Positions 25,754 to 32,828 of a DNA stretch of 56,972 bases are shown in pieces. The position numbers and the translations under genes are program-made. The DNA is from a bacterium. GTDB taxonomy: Bacteria > Bacillota_I > Bacilli_A > RF39 > UBA660. The stretch spans positions 1-56,972 of the forward strand of contig JAHZBE010000009.1 in NCBI GenBank assembly GCA_019423565.1, written 5' to 3'. Each line of letters opens with the position of its first letter. Within the stretch, counting starts at the first letter, position 1. The notes beneath the pieces were generated by a model. The model was given only the letters and a program-made list of their open reading frames with translations. It was not told where the DNA came from and searched no databases.

Positions 25754-26407
25754 ATGAAGATTGCGGTTATTGGCGCAATGGATGTTGAAGTTGAAAATTT
25801 AAAAACAACATTAAATTTAAAAAAAGAAGATAATAATGATATTTATGTGGGAATTTTTTGCAATAAAGAAATAATTCTTAGTAAAAGTGGTATTGGTAAA
25901 GTAAATTCTGCGGCGAATACACAATATATAATTGATAAATATATGCCAAACTATATTATTAATACCGGATGCGCTGGTAGTTTAACAGATAAATTAAAAG
26001 TTATGGATACAGTTATATCATCTTTTGTAACATATCATGATTTTACTCCTATTAGAATTATGAAATATTCTACTCCTGATGATGGAAATATAAAAGCTGA
26101 TGAAAAATTAATTAGTATTACAGAAGATATATTAAAAAAAGAAAATGTTAATTACTATGTATCTCCTATTACTAGTGGTGACTGTTTTGTTACTGATTCT
26201 AAAGTAAGAGATGAAATATATAATAGAACAAAAGCAACTATTGTTGATATGGAAAGTGCAAGCATTGGTCATATATCAAGAAAAAATAATGTTCCTTTTG
26301 TATGTATTAGAACTGTTTCTGATTTTGCTGATGGTAATGATGATTTTGAAAAAGAAGCAGGAGAAAGAAGTACAGAAATAGTAAAAAAAATTATAGAAAA
26401 CCTATAA
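25754..26407 (+). CDS. mtnN: 5'-methylthioadenosine/S-adenosylhomocysteine nucleosidase
   Basis: 217 residues. IGAMDVEVENL keeps the catalytic Glu12 of the E. coli enzyme; INTGCAGSL is the phosphate-site loop; VDMESASIGH and RTVSDFADG carry the substrate Glu and the catalytic Asp. It releases adenine from MTA and SAH, clearing by-products of methylation and polyamine synthesis. A TGATATAAT extended -10 and GAGGTGAT precede the ATG. Plus strand, monocistronic. Confidence 0.94.
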   Translation: MKIAVIGAMDVEVENLKTTLNLKKEDNNDIYVGIFCNKEIILSKSGIGKVNSAANTQYIIDKYMPNYIINTGCAGSLTDKLKVMDTVISSFVTYHDFTPIRIMKYSTPDDGNIKADEKLISITEDILKKENVNYYVSPITSGDCFVTDSKVRDEIYNRTKATIVDMESASIGHISRKNNVPFVCIRTVSDFADGNDDFEKEAGERSTEIVKKIIENL

Positions 26408-26416
26408 TTTTTTTAT
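26388..26416 (+). terminator. Bidirectional terminator between mtnN and the DUF5305 gene
   Basis: Stem AAATTATAG / CTATAATTT around the mtnN stop, with T or A runs on both sides. Confidence 0.82.
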
Positions 26417-27462
26417 TTATCATATTTATTCATTATATAAACAAATGCATCACTATCTGATTTTACAACAAATATTACTTCATTTTTATCATAATTATCA
26501 AAGTACATTATTGGTTTATTTAAATTCTTTTTAGCGTCTACTAGTTCATCAAAGTTTGATACTTCCATCACTTGTAAATCACCTAATTCTGGCATTGAAT
26601 TTACATTTACAATCATTTTATCATATTCTTTTAATACCCTTTTTAATTCTAAATTATATCCACTCATTTTTGGCATTATTTTAAATATAAATGCAAAAAC
26701 AAATATTACATATAATATATCTAATTTATAAACTATATCACATAAAAGTGAGAATAAAGTATACCCTTCTTTTGTTTTCTCATAGTTATTAATTGAACCA
26801 TTATTATCTATTGTAGTTATAAAATCTTTTATTTCTGTTGTTTCTTTTCCAAGAGGTACAATTACTTTTAAATCATAATTATTTTTAATGTCTTCATTTA
26901 TACCTTCTTTTTCGCCATTTATATTTACATTTACAGTTATTATTAAATTACCATCCACATCTACTGGATATTGATTTTTAAAATTAGTAACAACCTTATT
27001 ATAATCACTAAAATTAATATTAAAATCATCATTTATACTAATAGTATCTTTTTTATCTTTATTATAACTATTTTTTCCAATTACTTTACTATCTTTATAT
27101 AATATTTTATCTGATGAACTTTTTTCACTTATTATTGTTTCTGCAAGTATTTCATATGAATAATTATAGTTTGCTATATCTGTTGATTTTAAACTATAAT
27201 CAAGTTTAAATTTTATTTTATCTATCATATCAGATATAAAACTTCTTTTTTCACTAATACATTCATCTTTTATAATATCATTTTTATTTAAACAAACTAA
27301 ATATGATAACTCCCCTGTTTCATTATAAGATAATGATTTATTTACTTTGTTTGCTTTATAATTTATAAATAACGCTATTGAAGAAATCATTAATACTAAA
27401 AATATTATTACTAAAAATACTATAAATTTTATCCAGTTTGATTTTTTCTTTTTTGTTTTCAT
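26413..27462 (-). CDS. DUF5305-like membrane protein
   Basis: 349 residues. A hydrophobic helix at residues 11-32, an extracytoplasmic domain of about 200 residues, a second helix near 240-262, and a short cytosolic domain. That tail (VMEVSNFDELVDAKKNLNKP, ending in VYIMNKYD) matches the DUF5305 C-terminus as I know it. Members often occur near surface-protein or signal-peptidase genes, but none is adjacent here. Function unknown. Confidence 0.7.
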   Translation of the reverse strand: MKTKKKKSNWIKFIVFLVIIFLVLMISSIALFINYKANKVNKSLSYNETGELSYLVCLNKNDIIKDECISEKRSFISDMIDKIKFKLDYSLKSTDIANYNYSYEILAETIISEKSSSDKILYKDSKVIGKNSYNKDKKDTISINDDFNINFSDYNKVVTNFKNQYPVDVDGNLIITVNVNINGEKEGINEDIKNNYDLKVIVPLGKETTEIKDFITTIDNNGSINNYEKTKEGYTLFSLLCDIVYKLDILYVIFVFAFIFKIMPKMSGYNLELKRVLKEYDKMIVNVNSMPELGDLQVMEVSNFDELVDAKKNLNKPIMYFDNYDKNEVIFVVKSDSDAFVYIMNKYDK

Positions 27463-27566
27463 GTATTCACTTCCCTATTTAACTAAAACTAGTTTAACAT
27501 ATTTTAATGATATAAAGAATATTTTTTACACTTTTTACATAAGTTTTACATATTTTTAACATAAAG

Positions 27567-27592
27567 AAAAAATGATGCATATGCACCATTTT
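27567..27592 (-). terminator. Terminator of the tetR-yhgE operon
   Basis: Stem AAATGGTGCA / TGCATCATTT followed on the minus strand by TTTT. Confidence 0.8.
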
Positions 27593-27594
27593 AA

Positions 27595-29511
27595 TTATTT
27601 ATTTTTCTTTTGTCTTACTATATCATGAGAAATATTAATACCAAAGAATACAATAAATATTACAAATACAATTATAAAATTATAAGTTAATAATTTAGAT
27701 TCAATTGTTACTAAACTTTCTCTTAATAAATCTATTGTATATGTCATTGGAAGAACTTTATGTAACCATCTAAATCCTTTTGTTACTGTTTCTATTGGGA
27801 ATGTTCCTCCTGCTGCGGCTAATTGAAGTACAAGTAAGATAAGAGCAATAAATTTACCAATATCTTTAAAGTTTACTATTAATAATTCAATTATAGCAAC
27901 AAATGTATTAGCAATTAACACTATTGAAACATAATATAATAAAACGTTAGTTATTTCAAAGTCTAATAATGTTTGTAATAATATACCAAGTATTATACCT
28001 GCGAGCGTTGCAAGTCCATGATAACATAATGTTCTTTGTAAAAGATTTGGATTATTAATTGATAACCTTTTAAATCTTTCTTCTTTATCAAAGTATAATA
28101 CTATATAAAGCATTAAGCATCCAACCCATAATGCGATTGATATAAAGAATGGTGAGAATGCAGTACCATAACTTGATACTTCATTAACAGCTTCTGTATC
28201 AACTTTAACAGGTTCATTACTATATTCTTTTAATCCATTTACTTTTGCTACTTCTTTTTTAGTAGTTTCAATATTTTCATTTAATTCGTTTTTAGCAGAT
28301 GATACACTATTATTTAAAGTAGTTATTCCGCTATTTAAGGTATTTGCTCCATCATTTAAAGTATTAATACCATTCATTATTTGTTCAGAACTACTATATA
28401 ATGTGTTTGCTCCATCAAGAAGACTATTTGCACCATTTTGTAGTTTAGTTATTTTTTCATTTACTGTACCAAGTGATGATACACTACTATTTAAAGTATT
28501 TATTCCAGCATTTATTTCTTGATTGCTTGAATTTAATTTATTACCACTAATAGTTAAATAATTTATAGCGTTTGTTCCACCATAATTTGCATTATTAGCA
28601 AGCATTCCTTTTGCAATTAAGCATGCATTTTTATCATATTCTGTTATTGTACTATCTTCTGCTTCTATTCTTGCACATGTTGTACTTACAACTATACTTG
28701 CTAAATTATTAGTGTTTGAAAGTGCTGAATTTACACCTGTCACATAACTATTTAAACCAGTTGTAAATGCATCACTACCATTTTTTAAATTTGTAACACC
28801 AGTTTGCATAGTAGATAGTCCACTTGTTAACTGATTAAATTCTTTTGCACCACTAGCAAGTGTATTTGTACCACTTTGTAAACTTTTTACTCCTTCATTA
28901 AATTTAGTATAGTTTTGTTTTAAACTTTCTGTACCACTTGTAAGTTTATTTGATCCTTCTTTTAACTGATTAGTTCCATCATTTAATTTATCAAATCCAT
29001 CACTTATAGTTTCAAGTTTATCAGGTACTTCTTTAACTGTATCAGATAAAGTACCTACTATTTCTGAATTTACTTTATTATCTAGATTTTTTTCAACTAC
29101 ATTAACTACATTGTTAATTATTTGACTTGCTAGATAATTTGATTTTTGATTAGGTGAATATGTGATAGTTGCGTGTTTCTTATTTGTTGTACTAGCACTT
29201 TCCATACTTTCTGTAAAATCTTCTGGAATGTTTATAATAGCATAATAATCTTTATTATAAAGACCATCTTCTGCCTTTGTACTATCAACTACTGATAATT
29301 TTAATTTTTTACTATTTCTTATTTCTTTTACTAATTCTTCACCATTAGAACCTTTATCTTCATTTACAATTGCAACAGGTAAATTATCTATATTACCTTC
29401 ACCATATGGATTCCAATATGCTTTTAAATAGAAAAAGCTATACATAAATGGAATTATTAATACGGCCGCAATTATGACATAATTAAAAAACTTATGATTT
29501 TTATTTTTCAT
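27595..29511 (-). CDS. YhgE/Pip family ABC-2-type membrane protein
   Basis: 638 residues. One helix at 9-30, then the family opening PFMYSFFYLKAYWNPYG and LPVAIVNEDKG; a central region of heptad-like repeats with recurring L-x-x-G-x-x-x-L (SGLSTMQTGVTNLKNGSDAF is one unit); and five to six helices from residue 455. Related proteins are phage receptors (Pip) or co-occur with type VII secretion. With an upstream TetR gene it resembles inducible export modules. Confidence 0.87.
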   Translation of the reverse strand: MKNKNHKFFNYVIIAAVLIIPFMYSFFYLKAYWNPYGEGNIDNLPVAIVNEDKGSNGEELVKEIRNSKKLKLSVVDSTKAEDGLYNKDYYAIINIPEDFTESMESASTTNKKHATITYSPNQKSNYLASQIINNVVNVVEKNLDNKVNSEIVGTLSDTVKEVPDKLETISDGFDKLNDGTNQLKEGSNKLTSGTESLKQNYTKFNEGVKSLQSGTNTLASGAKEFNQLTSGLSTMQTGVTNLKNGSDAFTTGLNSYVTGVNSALSNTNNLASIVVSTTCARIEAEDSTITEYDKNACLIAKGMLANNANYGGTNAINYLTISGNKLNSSNQEINAGINTLNSSVSSLGTVNEKITKLQNGANSLLDGANTLYSSSEQIMNGINTLNDGANTLNSGITTLNNSVSSAKNELNENIETTKKEVAKVNGLKEYSNEPVKVDTEAVNEVSSYGTAFSPFFISIALWVGCLMLYIVLYFDKEERFKRLSINNPNLLQRTLCYHGLATLAGIILGILLQTLLDFEITNVLLYYVSIVLIANTFVAIIELLIVNFKDIGKFIALILLVLQLAAAGGTFPIETVTKGFRWLHKVLPMTYTIDLLRESLVTIESKLLTYNFIIVFVIFIVFFGINISHDIVRQKKNK

Positions 29512-29524
29512 ATTTAAAACCTCC

Positions 29525-30082
29525 CTAATTTAATAAACCATCTTTTAATATGTTTGTAACTTCTTTGGTTACTCTCTCTTCATCAATTTCTCTATCGTAT
29601 TCAAATAATATTGATGAATATACTTTGTAAATAATAAATGCAGTTAAGTGTGCATCACATTTTTTTATTGTTTTATTTTGAATTTCTTGTTTTATTTTTT
29701 CTTCTATATAGCTAACAATTTCACCATCATAAAACTTTAAAAAAGAAATACATTCTGCAGTATTATTTTTTGATATCTCTTTAATAATAGTCTTTATTAA
29801 ATCGCTATTCTTTCTAAAAAGTAATGATTCATAAAGTATTTTAGATACTCTATCTATAAATGAAGTGCTGCTATTTACATCATTTTCTATTTTTTCTTTC
29901 ATACTTTGAAGTTCTTCACTTGCAAAATATTTAAACATTGCTTCTTTATCACTGAAGTAAGAATAAATAGTTTTTTTAGTAACATTTGCTTCTTTTGCTA
30001 TTTCATCCATAGATACTTTTTTATATCCATACTTAGTAAAAAGATCTCTTGCTGCGTTTATTACTTCCTCTTTTTTATTCAT
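29525..30082 (-). CDS. TetR family transcriptional regulator
   Basis: 185 residues with the TetR helix-turn-helix (VSMDEIAKEANVTKKTIYSY) at residues 23-43 and a variable all-helical ligand domain. It is 13 bp upstream of the YhgE/Pip gene and downstream of a promoter that overlaps a large inverted repeat, so it most likely represses its own operon. Ligand unknown. Confidence 0.88.
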   Translation of the reverse strand: MNKKEEVINAARDLFTKYGYKKVSMDEIAKEANVTKKTIYSYFSDKEAMFKYFASEELQSMKEKIENDVNSSTSFIDRVSKILYESLLFRKNSDLIKTIIKEISKNNTAECISFLKFYDGEIVSYIEEKIKQEIQNKTIKKCDAHLTAFIIYKVYSSILFEYDREIDEERVTKEVTNILKDGLLN

Positions 30083-30093
30083 TTTATCACTTC

Positions 30094-30155
30094 CTATACC
30101 AATATACCAATTCAGTATACCAGTATAGTATATGACTGTATTAAAAAAATGTCAA
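30094..30155 (-). promoter_or_regulatory. tetR-yhgE promoter with two-arm operator
   Basis: Minus-strand TTGACA (30150-30155), 17-bp spacer, TATACT (30127-30132). Directly downstream is a symmetric site centred on 30111: CTATAC (94-99) and TATAC (103-107) mirror GTATA (115-119) and GTATAG (123-128). It would block the start of transcription, as expected for autorepression by TetR. Confidence 0.8.
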
Positions 30156-30173
30156 CTTTTTTTGACAAAAATT

Positions 30174-30201
30174 TTAAAAAAATAGACTTATTTAGTCTAT
30201 T
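30174..30201 (-). terminator. Terminator of folA
   Basis: Stem AATAGACT / AGTCTATT followed on the minus strand by TTTTTTT. Confidence 0.85.
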
Positions 30202-30676
30202 AAATTATTTTCTTATAAATTGTATGAGTATATTTAATACCGTTTTCTTCATTTTTATCTAATATTATTTTACTATAATTAGATTTATCAAATTCTGGAA
30301 AATAAGTATCTGCTTCTTTGTCACTTGCATCAATTTCTGTCAAATATAATTTTGATGCATAATCTATAAATTCTTTATATATACTAGCTCCACCAATTAT
30401 AAAAACTTCTTCTTTTTTATTTTTATAATCTATAAGGAATTCTCTTATACTTTTGTATATTAAAACTTTATCAATATTTTGATGTGTAATTACAATATTA
30501 TTTCTTTGTGGTAATGGTTTACCAATTGAATGAAAAGTATTTGCGCCCATTACAACAGTTTTACCAATAGTTTTTTCTTTAAAGAACTTTAAATCATTTG
30601 GTATATTCCATATAAGTTCATTATTTTTACCAAGTTCATTATTTTTTCCAATTGCCGCTATCATAGATAAATCCAT
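30200..30676 (-). CDS. folA: Dihydrofolate reductase
   Basis: 158 residues with the DHFR pattern: IAAIGKNNELGKNNELIWNI (substrate and NADPH loop, W in place), DLKFFKEKT, VVMGANTFHSIGKPLP, then EEVFIIGGASIYKEF for the cofactor site. It makes tetrahydrofolate. Thymidylate synthase, often its neighbour, is not here. The GKNNELGKNNEL stretch is a small in-frame duplication of KNNELG within the active-site loop. Confidence 0.94.
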   Translation of the reverse strand: MDLSMIAAIGKNNELGKNNELIWNIPNDLKFFKEKTIGKTVVMGANTFHSIGKPLPQRNNIVITHQNIDKVLIYKSIREFLIDYKNKKEEVFIIGGASIYKEFIDYASKLYLTEIDASDKEADTYFPEFDKSNYSKIILDKNEENGIKYTHTIYKKII

Positions 30677-30813
30677 ATATTACACTTCCTTTACTATATT
30701 AATTTTATATTTATAATACTTATTATAATTAATATTCTTTTTTTGTTTCAAATCAATTATTTGTAATTATAATTAAACACAAATTGAATTATTATGCAAC
30801 TCTTTTATTTTTT

Positions 30814-31119
30814 TTAATGAAGTTTATTATTCTTAAAATATAATTTCTTTACCTTATTAAATTTTTTATAAGCTTTTCTTGTGAGTTTAATTATATATTT
30901 ATCTTTTTTAAATTCATTACTCAAATAAAAATATAGTGCTGGTGAAAACCTTATACAATTAATACAAGCATCATAATTCTCATTTAATAAATCTATAAAA
31001 TCTTTAGAAAAATTAGTTAAAAAACAATTTTTACTTAATTCTTTTAAATATTCTTCAACATTAGATGATAATACTACAATTGCACGTTCTCCAATATCAT
31101 ATTTACTTTTATGATTCAT
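30814..31119 (-). CDS. Hypothetical protein
   Basis: 101 residues, start backed by AAGGAGG. Contains a C-x2-C (ACINCIRF) and a strongly basic C-terminus with many Lys. No family recognised. It stands alone between folA and the ASCH gene. Confidence 0.62.
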   Translation of the reverse strand: MNHKSKYDIGERAIVVLSSNVEEYLKELSKNCFLTNFSKDFIDLLNENYDACINCIRFSPALYFYLSNEFKKDKYIIKLTRKAYKKFNKVKKLYFKNNKLH

Positions 31120-31275
31120 TTACTTTTACCTCCTTTATCTTAATTAAACACATAATAAAAATAAATAAAACTCCTCAAACAGACATAATTTTTAAACACA
31201 TTTTAAACAACTTTAACAAACGTTTATATACAAAACACCCAAACACCAATATAATCATTATTGCCCCTTAATAAG

Positions 31276-31298
31276 CAAAAAAGAAGATTTAATCTTCT
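31276..31298 (-). terminator. Terminator of the ASCH gene
   Basis: Stem GAAGAT / ATCTTC overlapping the end of the coding region, followed on the minus strand by TTTTTT. Confidence 0.75.
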
Positions 31299-31674
31299 TC
31301 ATAATCATAATTCCATAATCCTAATTGTGCATTTATTTTTTTATCAATATTAATCATTTTAACATTATCTAATTTCCAGGCATATCCTGTTCTAATTTTA
31401 TTACCATATGCTATATTATTTTCTAAAATGATTTTTTTGTTTAACTCATCATCCAATAGACAACAATCTACTAAATCAACGATAGCAATTATTTTACTTT
31501 TAGGAAAATCAATTTCTAAATCAACATATTTTTTCATTTCATCTTTATCAATACCGGCACCTGCATGTATTAATAGTTTTCCTCTATAATTAGTCTTCCA
31601 TGTTCTAAATTCATATTTTTTTATACCATATGCGACTAATGATGCCATGGTTGTTTTAAAGTTATAAATTTCAT
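31289..31674 (-). pseudogene. ASCH-domain protein with a 1-bp frameshift near its start
   Basis: An ORF from 31648 encodes a clear ASCH domain (YEFRTWKTNYRGKLLIHAG), but it begins in the middle of the family's first strand. Upstream, GGTGAT and an ATG at 31674 encode MKFITLKQPW in another frame. Adding one G after CCATGG (around 31645-31647) joins them to MKFITLKQPWASLVAYGIKK, the expected N-terminus. So this is either a frameshifted gene or a sequence error. ASCH domains bind RNA or modified nucleosides and are often near defence genes, as here. Confidence 0.75.
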
Positions 31675-31724
31675 TTTATCACCATATCAATTATAGCATA
31701 TTTTATGGATTTTTATTTATGTGA

Positions 31725-31733
31725 TATAATTAG
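31725..31733 (+). promoter_or_regulatory. Extended -10 promoter of the nuclease gene
   Basis: TGATATAATT with TATAAT at 31725-31730; GGAGG follows 7 bp later, giving a very short leader. No clear -35 box. Confidence 0.55.
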
Positions 31734-31748
31734 TATGGAGGGATTAAT

Positions 31749-32807
31749 ATGTCTTTAAAAGAATATACTGATATGATTAAAAATCATGCCCTATATCCAA
31801 TTGCTGATATCAATAAAATTATTCAAGAATTAGTTCTTATTCAAACCGAGTTTTTACATAACTATGGAGTTAATGATATTTTTTCAAATTCTAAATTTTA
31901 CGAGATAATTATTGCAAACCAATTAAATCATAAACCAATACCAGGACATTCTGGCTCAAGAGACGCTGAAGATGAAAGTGGAACTCAATATGAATATAAA
32001 CACTTTAAAGAAACTAGTTCTAATCACTCTTGGACATTTAACGATTATTCTGATAATTTAATGAATCATATGAAAGAATATAAATTCATATTTGCTCATA
32101 TAAATGATAAGGATTATAAGTATCCAGGAATAATGGATTGGTATTATGAAATAGACGGATATATAATAGGCGAATATTTAAAAAAAGCTACACTTAGTAT
32201 TAAAAATGCAAGAAAAATGATCAATGTATCAGCAAATCAATTAGAACAATTAGGATGTAAAAAAAGTTATGCAGATATAAATAAAGCAAAAAATTATTCA
32301 GGAAGATTTGAAAAACAATTAGTTAATATTTCTATAATATCTGAAAAATTAGAAAAATTAACAAAAGTTGATAAAATTCTGACAAGTAATAAACTATATG
32401 AATTATTAGTTGCACTGAAACTCAACCACTATGTAAATCCAGAACAAGGCGGTCGTGAAGGAGCCCATGATGCAATTGATAGAGATATGAATACATATGA
32501 ATATAAAGTATATAAAACAAGAACTTGGAATTTTCAAGATATATCTGAAGCAGTATTAAATAAATATTATTTAGATAAAAAAATAATATTGGCTGTTGTT
32601 GATAAGACTAATCTTGTTGTTAAAGAAATATATTCAGTAGATCCAAAAGATGCTGTACCTAAATTAAAGGAAAAATTACAAAATAAGATAGATAATCTTA
32701 ATAAAAAAGGCGGAATATTAAGAAGAAGACAAATCAGTTTATCTTTTGCTGATATAAAAGCTATGCCTTCATTTGAAATTATTTATTTAGAAGAAGAAAA
32801 CGAATAG
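31749..32807 (+). CDS. Putative type II restriction endonuclease with duplicated PD-(D/E)xK-like domains
   Basis: 352 residues made of two similar halves. Half one (about 45-145) has N-S-K-F-Y-E, LNH, DAEDESGTQYEYKHFK and SWTFNDYSD. Half two (about 213-303) has N-K-L-Y-E, LNH, DAIDRDMNTYEYKVYK and TWNFQDISE. Each carries an acidic patch followed by E-Y-K, consistent with a PD-(D/E)xK site. The convergent gene next to it is a double DNA methyltransferase, which strongly suggests a type II restriction partner. I do not recognise a named subfamily, and nuclease activity is inferred. Confidence 0.72.
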   Translation: MSLKEYTDMIKNHALYPIADINKIIQELVLIQTEFLHNYGVNDIFSNSKFYEIIIANQLNHKPIPGHSGSRDAEDESGTQYEYKHFKETSSNHSWTFNDYSDNLMNHMKEYKFIFAHINDKDYKYPGIMDWYYEIDGYIIGEYLKKATLSIKNARKMINVSANQLEQLGCKKSYADINKAKNYSGRFEKQLVNISIISEKLEKLTKVDKILTSNKLYELLVALKLNHYVNPEQGGREGAHDAIDRDMNTYEYKVYKTRTWNFQDISEAVLNKYYLDKKIILAVVDKTNLVVKEIYSVDPKDAVPKLKEKLQNKIDNLNKKGGILRRRQISLSFADIKAMPSFEIIYLEEENE

Positions 32808-32828
32808 AAAACAATCTATTCGTTTTTT
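32801..32828 (+). terminator. Terminator between the convergent nuclease and methylase genes
   Basis: Stem CGAATAGA / TCTATTCG followed by TTTTTT on the plus strand; it spans both stop codons. Confidence 0.82.

Noticed and set aside
27595..29511. Methyl-accepting or coiled-coil secretion needle protein, suggested by the L-x-x-G repeats
   Set aside because: The N-terminal block and C-terminal membrane bundle match YhgE/Pip, whose central region normally has these repeats.
31289..31674. Programmed frameshift in the ASCH gene
   Set aside because: There is no slippery heptamer at the junction; a simple 1-bp loss in a GGG run explains it better.
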